IMG/VR virus record: IMGVR_UViG_3300040801_003053 | Coordinates: 1-64,000 of that record | Length of the DNA: 64,000 nt | Source: a virus | Strand: one strand, 5' to 3' | In this document: positions 41,601 to 50,500 of the stretch, in pieces | Layout of the letters: every line of letters begins with the position of its first letter | Position numbering within the stretch: position 1 is the first letter of the stretch | Notes under the pieces: generated by a model | What the model was told of the DNA's origin: nothing | Databases searched by the model: none | Seen by the model: only the letters and a program-made list of their open reading frames with translations | Position numbers and translations under genes: made by a program

Positions 41601-43265
41601 GCCGCCTGTCAATTTGGTTTTACCAGTCAGCGAAGCTCTGGATACAGAACCCTATTTATCAAAACAAAAGAAGATCTCTTTACCGATGAGTTTTTAGGCC
41701 CCGAGATTATAGATGTTTCTTCAGCTCATTTCCGTGGCGATCGATGGACAACCAAACCCACTGTAGATTCCCATGCTCTTATTAATTTGAGAATGGACAA
41801 TGCCGATACGGTATATGGTGGAAGAACAAAATACGCCCTGTCAAGGAACCTCTACTCTCCATTGAGTAAAGTGATCCCAGTTCATAAAAAAGGCAACCAG
41901 GCGCAAATTTCAAAGGTTAATGGCGATGTTTATACAACGCTCTTCATGCGTACAAAGAACTCATGGCATAACCACAAACCTTTCAAGGAATTTAAGGAAA
42001 TGCAGAATCACGATGACCGGACGGACAACTCTCGTGACATAAACGAATGGAATCGCCCTTCTGCATGGATGTATGCCGTTGTTCTTGAAACGCAAGTCGA
42101 GGAAAGATTCAATCATCATAACAGGCCCTATCGTGTAGAGCCACCTTTTGATTTCGGTATTGAACAAAGAGAAACAATAAACCCAGCGTACCTTATCGAG
42201 GATGAGCTGAAAGATTTCATCCCAAGACCATTTACATTCCAGGATGATCCTTTGCGTACCGATCAGCTTGCCGCTTCTAAGGTCAAGCTTGCCGGAGACT
42301 ACTACGATTCATTTACGGTATTCCTTGCCAATGATTTTTATCCTCTTGGCAAGAAGTACGGAGATATTACCAATCTCGTTGTTGATAAAGATCAGTTGTT
42401 TGCGATTCAGGAAAGAGCGACCAACGCGGTTGTCATGGATCCAAAAGACACCATTCAAACCGAGGAAGGTCGAGAAATTCAACTGGCAACAGGTACCGGT
42501 AGAGTTTTTCACGATCACAAAGTCATAAGCAAATACGGAACCGGCATCCGAGGATCCGTAACTCAATCTGATTTTGGATTCAGTTTCTTTGATGAAAGAC
42601 GAAATGAATTTATACGAGGTGCAACACCGCTTACCCTTGAGCGTGACCTGGCTTTTAAGATGCGGGAGTATTTTGATAATGATCCTGTAGTAAATGTAGA
42701 AGGGTGGTATGATGATTACTACAAGGAAACAAACCTTATGTTGATAAGCAAGTCGGGGATAAAAAGAACACTCTCGTTCAATGAGCTTCAACAGGTGTTC
42801 AATGGATGGTATGATTACCAGGCAAGCAAATATTTCCGGTTTGACAACATCGTTTTTGCGCCAGAAGCAGACGGTGGTTATGAACCTAAATTGCACATGC
42901 TCAATACCGGAAATGAATTGGAATTGTTTGGCGTGCAAAAAAATGCTAAATTGGGATTGATCGTTAAAGAAGCGGGTCCAGCAATATTTGAAAGTATTTC
43001 TTTAAGCCTCAATCAAAATCTTCCTGTCGATCAGGTAACGATTTACGACAATAGAGATCAAAGCGATATTCGTGTTATAGCGTCCAATCACTTCCGATAC
43101 GAAATCCTTGAAGGGGTGCATCATGTCCCGCTAAGCAACATGATGGATCGGGCAGAAAAACGAGGAGAGTGGGCTTATATCGAAATCAATATGAGCATAC
43201 AGTCTCCCGGCCAACGAATAGAATTGATGAAAATGATAGCACATTTAAGAGCAAGTTTGATATGA
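38631..43265 (+). CDS. Muzzle-like tail protein, 1544 aa
   Basis: The N-terminal region contains DETYQHAENLRLYSKKGRLSLVSIKGTT, a pattern characteristic of the large muzzle (stabilisation) protein that forms the barrel of the crAss-like tail. The following body is a very large beta-propeller-like protein with periodic strands (FRGDRWTTKPTVDSHALINLRMDN). Length and position (before the cargo genes) fit. It would close the tail and interact with fibres. Its 3' end overlaps the next gene start by four bases. Support is pattern recall and synteny. Confidence 0.7.
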   Translation: MSIHVDRLRVFIKGLSYDLNPKATQDETYQHAENLRLYSKKGRLSLVSIKGTTVFYENAAIKKYLGACAFEDQLVLMIKLDNDYAQEINTGISYQFTVVPQSVTHNYQSTDPDPGLDLQAGLLTEQVFDSVLAETQEIEVIDKSNESCQTPVSAFNLNDYYALSNISVPNYEHCILDNEDTVPTNNGEYGDSISDAILVLTKDEDGNITDEIVWNGFLNLDPNRKLVMVGLDENAHYRRVYMTDGMNPYRTFNLKDPNLRYKIASTFDIVQDISLLRPEVALLEENGQLPAMSVQYFYRLITEDGQVSLISPFSKLIQVVKEDRKHEFAGGDIDEITNKAVTISCPIPEYLKYNQIEAYALEFKAPGIPSGIKQLGVKDVQEIVTFKHIGTESDYSDTLTLTEILTNTNTFRYCNALEIHNNKLVAGGLRNQPYPLGVRYLEDQFVLKAYDADGKAHNCLINPSPDVYRYVKPSDTSKSLSAVKTQYTRILVFGNFNIRLPNLDTGDFIKTTFYSDTDQYENYIPQVAEWLEGEDLSIFPNLKVEYVNSTLLMSLENEAVTVDLLRYRFSISQDQAIVEFDNEYVINTDSVDPTDLVFGASSHGYNQGTGIRLSWERESELLLSKTPEQYTGGNILPLETPSLKKGFMKEEIYRLGLTFYKSGAALFTIPMGDIQAPALGDTVSYIDQQGNAIITDEKYRNQFVDGNSLYGERVVLKAEVRLGCEMKKFVDAYQIHYVPRDEFNRTILAQGISAPLQRVMRFKDINEFGENKTPETYRKWTLPYKGGPLLERFGFEAYDTYGDQFEEDVTDSEEVMKRRIMTHRKLMYFDSPEFIYNKVSDALLENSTVEVKGRLKTDHSRVLFYDMMVPTPNANPFNGVNQNTFSKKIWEGGSKPDEELEAFFAGEDKNTHPYWMDVSVFAGFEPFESSHDISESAIVGNGEIIPAVLMGMSHPISNNALSLGEPSMYYSSHWRKGKTSGGTVFNQGDIAACQFGFTSQRSSGYRTLFIKTKEDLFTDEFLGPEIIDVSSAHFRGDRWTTKPTVDSHALINLRMDNADTVYGGRTKYALSRNLYSPLSKVIPVHKKGNQAQISKVNGDVYTTLFMRTKNSWHNHKPFKEFKEMQNHDDRTDNSRDINEWNRPSAWMYAVVLETQVEERFNHHNRPYRVEPPFDFGIEQRETINPAYLIEDELKDFIPRPFTFQDDPLRTDQLAASKVKLAGDYYDSFTVFLANDFYPLGKKYGDITNLVVDKDQLFAIQERATNAVVMDPKDTIQTEEGREIQLATGTGRVFHDHKVISKYGTGIRGSVTQSDFGFSFFDERRNEFIRGATPLTLERDLAFKMREYFDNDPVVNVEGWYDDYYKETNLMLISKSGIKRTLSFNELQQVFNGWYDYQASKYFRFDNIVFAPEADGGYEPKLHMLNTGNELELFGVQKNAKLGLIVKEAGPAIFESISLSLNQNLPVDQVTIYDNRDQSDIRVIASNHFRYEILEGVHHVPLSNMMDRAEKRGEWAYIEINMSIQSPGQRIELMKMIAHLRASLI

Positions 43266-43747
43266 AAACGACAAAATTTGGACAATGGGCTGATAGAGCC
43301 AAAGATAATACAGCTGAGTGGTGGCAAGACAACAAGCAAAAGATTGGCGAAGGTGCTAAAGCGGGAGGTCAATCTCTTTTGGATGTTGCCCCTCAGATGG
43401 CGGCTACGTTGGCAATGAATCCTACTGATGGAGCAACAAGCAAAAATCAGGTACGTGGAGCAACAACAAGCCGAGCCTTAAGTCTTGGAGGGCAAGCCGC
43501 TGCTGTTGGGATGGCGGCTGGTGGCCCAATAGGAGCCGCAGCTGGTCTTGTTTTAGGAACTGGATTTGGACTTGCTCAGGGCAATGGCTTTTTAAATGAT
43601 TTTCAGAAAAAAGAAAATGAACGCGTCAAGCGAGAATGGGAAATGACTGAAAGCGAACGCAAGCAAGCTTATTTTGCTGATTTGGATTCAGCTTCATTGG
43701 AACGGATGAACAATATAATTAAAGAACAAAACGGATATTTTACATAA
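43262..43747 (+). CDS. Small Gly/Ala-rich membrane-active virion protein, 161 aa
   Basis: ATG at 43262 (MKTTKFGQWADRAKDNTAEWWQDNK) overlaps the upstream TGA and is preferred over the frame's upstream start inside the muzzle gene. Residues 75-115 are a Gly/Ala-rich hydrophobic helix (GGQAAAVGMAAGGPIGAAAGLVLGTGFG broken by small residues), typical of proteins that insert into host membranes during genome ejection. It lies between the muzzle and lysozyme-cargo genes, so it is likely an ejected virion protein. Confidence 0.6.
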   Translation: MKTTKFGQWADRAKDNTAEWWQDNKQKIGEGAKAGGQSLLDVAPQMAATLAMNPTDGATSKNQVRGATTSRALSLGGQAAAVGMAAGGPIGAAAGLVLGTGFGLAQGNGFLNDFQKKENERVKREWEMTESERKQAYFADLDSASLERMNNIIKEQNGYFT

Positions 43748-43750
43748 GCC

Positions 43751-45565
43751 ATGGCAAAACCACCAAAATTTGAAAGAGACAATTTAAAGGCCATTTACAA
43801 TTACCTGCGTTATACCCACGATTTAAGTGAAATGGATACCCGGGCAATCGTTGGGAACTTGCTTCAAGAATCCCTTGGCGATCCATCTGCTGAAAATGGA
43901 AATGCTTATGGTATTGCTCAATGGTTGGGATCAAGAAAAAAAGAGTTGATGAAAAAAGAGAACCCCGAATCTCTTATGACACAACTCGATTTCATGATGG
44001 AAGAGCTTAAAGGGCCAGAGAAAAAAGCCTGGAACAAACTTCAAGAGGCAGATACCCTTGAAGCCAAAACCAAAGCCTTCCGAACACATTATGAACGCCC
44101 TGGTGAAGATGAAGCTCGTGATGATAAAAGGGTAAGGTATGCTGATTTTGATTCTACCACTTTTGAACTTCCACAAACATCTGACTTGCAAAGTCCAAGA
44201 AAAGTGGATTTTGACCCGATAGAAATAAGAGATCGGGTAAGTAAAAAATACCAAGAAAATATTGATGCTCTTGAAGGCCGTATCAAAGAAATTTCCGCTG
44301 ATGAAAATTTAACAGATCAGGAAAAACAAGGGCAATTAAAATCTATTATGCAGTCATTGGAAACAATGACAAATGAGCGTCAAGGAGAAATTGACCGGGA
44401 GATTCAAAATGCAGCAACAGAGTTTACCAAGAAATACAATAAAGAAACCAAGGAAATTCAGGAAACTCAAAACAAGAATGCTGGAACGCCAACAGCAGAA
44501 CAAGCTATTCAAGCAGAAAGCAACAAAGCTGACCAGTGGGATCAGATGATCAAAAAGACATTTGAAGATGCTGGCCTTCCTGTTCCATCAAAACCAGACT
44601 TCAATTATAACAAAGGCGATTACAAAAATCCACTGAACATACCTGCCTTGGCTCAAGGCGCCATGGGTCTTATTGGCCTGTCTCAAGCACAAGAAGAAAT
44701 GCCGGAGCAGGAGTTTAAGATCAGTCCGGCCGATCAGCTTTTCTTGGAAGAGAGTAAACGTATCAGCGAATCGGGAATCCCCGTAGCTGAAGAAGCGAAA
44801 CTGAAGAATGATCTCAAAGAAAGCTTTAAGATTGGTGTTGACAACTTAACTCGAGCGTCGGGAGGTGATCGCAACGCTGTACTCGCCAATACAGGAGCTT
44901 TAAGCGCGGCTCAAGCTAAAGCGATAACAGAGCTTCAGATTGCTGATCAAATGCAAAAGAACAAAGGATTTGAGCTTTATAGCAATGTGTTAGACCGAAT
45001 AGAAACTCGCAGACAACAAGTGGCTGACAAGAATTTTAATTTGAGTGTCGCTGAACGTAACCGTCGTGTCGGAAATGCGGAGAATTTGGCTAACAATGCA
45101 TTCTCTACGATGATGGATGAGATTGCCTACCAAAGAAATAATGGTCCGGGTAGTGCCAATCACATGATGAGAGAATTTATGAATGTTCAGATGTTCGGTC
45201 AATCGAACGCCGAAGACAAAGGGCAACCTTATTCAAAATCGTGGAGAGAAGCTCAAGATGCCAAAATGATAGCCAACTACAATGCTGAAAATGCTAAATA
45301 CAACCAGAGTCAATTCAGAAAAGAACTTCTTGATCAGATAACACCTGGTCAAAAAGCATTTTTACAAGATCAAGGATTTAATGCAGAGACTTTCAATTGG
45401 GACGGGATAAGCAATGTGAATCAAATTATTGAACGTTCCGGAGGACGAAAAATTCAAAACAGAGTTCAGCCTGTATCACAAGCCGGGTTTGATATGGTTC
45501 TTCCTGCTGTTGACATGGATTATAGCCAGATCATGGAAGAAGCCAAAAAACTACGAAATATATAA
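43751..45565 (+). CDS. Virion protein with tail-lysozyme domain, 604 aa
   Basis: The N-terminal ~110 residues are a phage tail-lysozyme-type domain. GNLLQESLGDPSA and YGIAQWLGSRKKEL match the lysozyme-like pattern GNxxxES...YGIAQW, with E40 as probable catalytic acid. It would cut peptidoglycan during entry. The remainder is charged and coiled (about 175-260, then 340-520), lacking clear domains and resembling internal cargo proteins of crAss-like virions. It follows the small membrane-active protein and precedes further cargo. Confidence 0.8.
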   Translation: MAKPPKFERDNLKAIYNYLRYTHDLSEMDTRAIVGNLLQESLGDPSAENGNAYGIAQWLGSRKKELMKKENPESLMTQLDFMMEELKGPEKKAWNKLQEADTLEAKTKAFRTHYERPGEDEARDDKRVRYADFDSTTFELPQTSDLQSPRKVDFDPIEIRDRVSKKYQENIDALEGRIKEISADENLTDQEKQGQLKSIMQSLETMTNERQGEIDREIQNAATEFTKKYNKETKEIQETQNKNAGTPTAEQAIQAESNKADQWDQMIKKTFEDAGLPVPSKPDFNYNKGDYKNPLNIPALAQGAMGLIGLSQAQEEMPEQEFKISPADQLFLEESKRISESGIPVAEEAKLKNDLKESFKIGVDNLTRASGGDRNAVLANTGALSAAQAKAITELQIADQMQKNKGFELYSNVLDRIETRRQQVADKNFNLSVAERNRRVGNAENLANNAFSTMMDEIAYQRNNGPGSANHMMREFMNVQMFGQSNAEDKGQPYSKSWREAQDAKMIANYNAENAKYNQSQFRKELLDQITPGQKAFLQDQGFNAETFNWDGISNVNQIIERSGGRKIQNRVQPVSQAGFDMVLPAVDMDYSQIMEEAKKLRNI

Positions 45566-45580
45566 TACCACCATAGAACT

Positions 45581-47506
45581 ATGAACACAGGAGGATTATT
45601 AGGACTTACCAAAGGAATCAATTCGCAGGAGCAAGCGAATCAGGATTTGCGTACAATGGCGCAAATGCTTGGCATGAAGAAAATGGAGGAAGCCGAGCAA
45701 ATGCAAGCTGAAGAGCAAATCAATGCTACGATTCAGAAGGTACGGGATCAGACCAACATGCTATTGGAAAATGACCGACTACAAGTAAACTCAAGGGCTC
45801 AAGAGTTAAGGCAAGACATCCGCAAAAAGCTTCGCGATCTTGGTGGTGACCGAAAAGCTTTTCTCAAAAACGGAGGCATGCAAACCTTGAGAGACTACGA
45901 GTCCAAGATCCTTGACAGTGATGAGTTCCTGACCTTTAAAAACAACAAGATCAACATGGAGAAAATCTTGATGGTTAAAGAGTCTGGGAAAGGCCATTTG
46001 CTCAATCAACGTGACGTTACAGCTCTGACAGAATATCAAGCCAATGGAAAAGGGAAAATAACCTATACGGGGCTGAATCACGAAGTAGAAATTGACCCAA
46101 TGGCTTTTGAATATGGGCAACAAGTAACTCCGGCCCAAGTCATAGCCTGGGGAAACAACCGTCAGGCAATACTCGCCAACTTTGAAGCAGACATGGGCAT
46201 ACCTTACCCGCACAGCTATAATGACGCGCTCCTGCAAGCTTACGTTAAAAAGAAAGGCTACGGGGGCATTGGAATGAATCAAAAGCTTCAGGCGAGGCGC
46301 ATGGCTTTAGCGGCTAAGGCCCAAAAAGATCTTTCAGTACGATCGGTGGCCGGCTCTATTCAAAATCTTGTTGGATCCGGAGAGAAACTTTCCAGAAGCA
46401 AGATCAACGATACGTCCATTCTGAACAATGAGGCTATGGGCCAGCTGGGGGCGAAACCTCTCAAAACGGTTGCTTACGATCAGTCCAACATATTTTTCAA
46501 TCAAGCTCCTGTTTCTGACCAAGGACTTGATAAGGGCTTGGGTATCTTTGATTACTTCAAAAAAGGAACGGCTTACAAATTGCGTGGTGGTGCAGAGATC
46601 CTTAGTGGTTTTGGAAGTAAGTTTGCTGAAAACTATTATGGAGTGAGTAATATTGCTCCAACAGAAGAAGGTACATACAACTTAAACCCAACAGAATTGC
46701 AAGGCACTTTTGACGCTAAAGGGTCATCCCTGCAGAACAGAAGCACTATTCGCGACTGGAACAACAATTATAAGCCTCAAGAGATTATCATGGCTTACAA
46801 AGGGACAAACAATAAAGGCGAAGAAGTGTTGATTACAGACAAGTATGCCGATAAAAACGGCAAAAAGCTTGCTGATGATAATCATGAGCTTTATGGCGGT
46901 GCAGACATTCAAGGCTCTAAAGTGATGGTGGTCCGAATGCATGACCCAAAAGAACCCGGGTTTGATTACTACCAAGAAATCCCTGCTTCTTCTCAAGCAC
47001 ATGCCTCATGGCTGAATGAGTCTATGGGTAAATGGATGAACACAACCGATGAGCGTAAAGAGGCCCTGCAACGTACAGCAATCTCTCAAGAAGCTGAAAT
47101 GCTGACCGAAAAAGAAGCTCAGATTATTCAAGAAAGAATGCCTGACATTGCCGCCCAAGTGCAAAAGCAAGCTTCCAACAGCCGTGTGTTCACAGGCCCT
47201 GAAATGAGCGTTGTACAGGCTGATTATATGTCACCAGAAGGGCAAACACGAAATGCCCTGATTCAATCGTTTGTGACTGCCGTATCTCAAGGGGATGGAG
47301 ACTTTGCTCAGAATTATCTGGAGAGCGGAGCCTTTACTGAATATATGAAAGCCTATGGCGTAGAGGAAATGCTTCATGATTACAGTGTAAGTGATGAGCA
47401 AATTCTGGAGGCTATTTACAAGGCCACAACAAAACCGGGAAGTGAGGTAAGCGATTACCAGCAGTATGAACTTCTAAGAAACATTTACCAACAAAACAAG
47501 CAATAG
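45581..47506 (+). CDS. Virion cargo protein, 641 aa
   Basis: The protein begins MNTGGLLGLTKGINSQEQANQDLRTMAQM, a helical Gln/Met-rich start. The middle holds mixed alpha/beta regions (PYPHSYNDALLQAYVKKKGYGG, a segment with periodic aromatic residues). No enzymatic motif is evident. It lies between the tail-lysozyme protein and the giant RNA polymerase gene, separated from the latter by one base, so it is most likely packaged or ejected with them. Confidence 0.6.
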   Translation: MNTGGLLGLTKGINSQEQANQDLRTMAQMLGMKKMEEAEQMQAEEQINATIQKVRDQTNMLLENDRLQVNSRAQELRQDIRKKLRDLGGDRKAFLKNGGMQTLRDYESKILDSDEFLTFKNNKINMEKILMVKESGKGHLLNQRDVTALTEYQANGKGKITYTGLNHEVEIDPMAFEYGQQVTPAQVIAWGNNRQAILANFEADMGIPYPHSYNDALLQAYVKKKGYGGIGMNQKLQARRMALAAKAQKDLSVRSVAGSIQNLVGSGEKLSRSKINDTSILNNEAMGQLGAKPLKTVAYDQSNIFFNQAPVSDQGLDKGLGIFDYFKKGTAYKLRGGAEILSGFGSKFAENYYGVSNIAPTEEGTYNLNPTELQGTFDAKGSSLQNRSTIRDWNNNYKPQEIIMAYKGTNNKGEEVLITDKYADKNGKKLADDNHELYGGADIQGSKVMVVRMHDPKEPGFDYYQEIPASSQAHASWLNESMGKWMNTTDERKEALQRTAISQEAEMLTEKEAQIIQERMPDIAAQVQKQASNSRVFTGPEMSVVQADYMSPEGQTRNALIQSFVTAVSQGDGDFAQNYLESGAFTEYMKAYGVEEMLHDYSVSDEQILEAIYKATTKPGSEVSDYQQYELLRNIYQQNKQ

Positions 47507-47507
47507 C

Positions 47508-50500
47508 ATGGGAATCATTGATGATGCCAGAATGGGTATTGACCCGATCAAGGAAAAAGCACAGCAAGATGCAAACAGCTCCATGGCTCAGACAACAAAT
47601 GTTGGCGAGCAAGATTTTAAAGAGCGAAGAAAAGACGAGCGTATTGCTGCCCAAGAGACTCCAACCTCACAAGGCATGGAATCTTTGCAGGGGCCACAAG
47701 AGGGCGTTATAGATCCTGAAGTGACCCAGCGCGGATGGGCTGAAGAGTTTGGTCATTCCCTGGTACGTGGTTTTGGTAAACAGGTCATTGGCGGCACCGG
47801 TGATGTGATACAAGCTATTCACGGCATTATTGATGAAGATGCTATCGAGGGCAACTTAGCTTCCCGATGGTTGCAAGAAGCAGGCAACAGTATTGCTGAA
47901 GGCCATGAGAACTACCTAAGCGAAGATTTTAGAAAACACATGGAAGACAATGCCTGGAGCATAAAAACTTTCATGGAGCCTGAATTTTGGAGCAATGATG
48001 TGGCTGAGGGTATCCCTATGCTTCTTGAAATGATCTTCCTTTCCAAGGGGATCTCCGGTCTTGCCAAAAAGGGGGCGTTAAATGTCGTCAAGAAAGTAGG
48101 CAAGAAAGGTGTTCGCGATGTAGCGGGATTGACCGGGAAAGGAATTGATCAAACTATTGGAGCTGCAAAGCTTGGTGAGTTTGGTGCAGGTGCTGTTGAC
48201 ATGGCGGCCGGTGGTGTGACAATGAACATGTATGCCGGATTGATGAATTCGGCTGAGCTTGTCAATATGCATAAAAATGACGTTGACGAAAATGGGAATC
48301 CTCTTTACACCAATGCTGAGCTTTCACAGATGGCGGCCACATCATTTACAAACAACATGGCTTATTTGCCTGTCGATGCTTTGTCATGGGGTCTGACTTA
48401 CGGTAATGCCGGGAGAGCGGTAATGAAAGGCATGAAGGGCGTCTTGTCCAAGCCAGGTCAATTACTCAAAGGCCCTGCAGAAAGTTTAACTAGCAGCGCC
48501 AAAATGTTTGCTCAGACGGTAAAGCCGATGGCAAACGTATTGAAGAAAAGAATACTCCCATTGAGTAAGCCAGCGGCTGAAGGCCTTGAAGAAACCTTTC
48601 AGGAATCTTTTGAAGAGTGGGCCAAACTTAAGGCTAAAGAAAAAAGCGGTATTTACGACAGCTCACTTCAAGAGAATGTTGGTGAGTTTATGGACTTCTA
48701 CAATAGCAAAGAAAATCAGCACACAAAAGCCGTTTCTATGGCTTTGGGTATGTTAGGTGGTGCGGGATCCAATGTGGCCAACTCAGCCCGTAATATGGTC
48801 AACAGGATCAATGAAGAGGCTGAAAAGAACTTCAAGTATTACGACAAAGCTGAATTGCTGAAAAACGTATATACAGATTCCGACATGAAAGAGGCCCAAA
48901 TGGAGGCCGTGCATGACATGATGCTCAATGATATGTACCATGACGGAAAAGTGAACATGGTCTACATTGAGGATCTCCATGAGAAAGAAGCAATCGATGA
49001 CGAGGTTTATAAAGAATTGAAAAACAAAGCCACCGCTATTGAAGACAACTGGGGCAAGGCCGAGCTTATGAATGTGAGGGGGAAAATGGCATATGGAAAA
49101 GCGAAGATGCAACAAGTCCATATTACAGAACATATGGCTAAGCTCAATGAAGAATTTTCTGACAAACGTGCGGAGATCCTTCAAGGCCCTGCTTCAGATC
49201 AAACCAAAGAAACTCAAATCAAGAAATATGAACAAGAAAGAGACCAGGGCCTCCAAGCCGCTCAAGAAGCTCTTGCCGTTAATGCAGCCGTTCAAGAATC
49301 TTTGCTTAGTGGCGATCAAAATGGAATTAAGCCGTTACAATCAAAATTTGTTACTAATGAAGATGGTAACGAAGAACTTATAAACGGACTGACCCCTGAA
49401 CTCTACAATGAGTTTTATACCAAGACCGATGAAGAGGTTCTAAATGAACTCAAAAAGAACAGGGTTCAACGTACAGCTTCAAAAGTCTTTGGTGGTTTTG
49501 CAGACCAGCTTACAAACGCCAGGGAAAGAGAAGTGTTTAAAAACATATTTACAAAAGTCAAAGATGGCGCAAAAGAAATGGCAGACAAGGCGGGTATTAA
49601 TGTTGAAGCCGCCGAAGATAATAATCAACAAAGTAAGGGTGATCAAGCAAAAGAAACAACAACTCTTACACCAAATGCAGAGAAAGGCGGGGTAGACGAA
49701 GGAAAAACCACAATAGAACGTCAAGAGCCGAAACCAATCAGTGGCTTAACTGGTGATCAGAACTGGGCAGAGCTTGTCCAAAATGCGGAGTACGAAAAAG
49801 AACTTGACTCAATTACAGATCAAATGACAGAAGCCGGGATATCAGATCCCGACATCACTGTTGCTATCAATAAGAAAAGAGAAAGTTTACAAAATGGGAC
49901 AGAAACACCGCAAGCACCCGATGGAGAGCAAGGAGCAGGTAATGCTCAGGATGGTGCGACAACTGGAAACAAAAATACGAAAGCTGGACAGAGAGATCTT
50001 AAAGAAGTACAATCTGAAGAAGGCACTGCAGAGGGATCTGATCGAAAAAGTACGTCAATTGCAACGCCCGCAAGAAGGATCGTCAAGATGGCTAACAAAG
50101 GAGGAACGTCAGGCTTTGAGGAACTCAACGAAAAAGACACAACGATTGTCGAGCAAATTGTCAAATCCGAAAAATTCAAAAGAACCCCCGTTGAGCGAAT
50201 AGCCAAAATTGTTCGTGCAGCCGGATTCATAGGAACAGAGGATGACGTTGTTTTAGACTATGTAAAGAACAAAGTGGGACCCAACTATGTAGGGCGTGCT
50301 TCTCGCGCTAAAACGCCAACAGGGCGCATGTATTTCCGCGATATAAAAAATCAGACAGATCACGATACTTGGGTAAATTCTGCTTTGGCTGAATTGGAGT
50401 TTGGGTACAGTACCATGAGTAAAGTGATGGTGCATAATCAATATCTGAGAAAATTGTTTCCAGGCACTTACATTAAAAGCTTTGCCATTCAAGATCTTTA

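Noticed and set aside
48783-49184. Long minus-strand frames across the giant polymerase gene
   Set aside because: These mirror the plus-strand codon pattern, are Phe/His/Val-rich and have no start context. The same applies to similar frames across 51609-53852.
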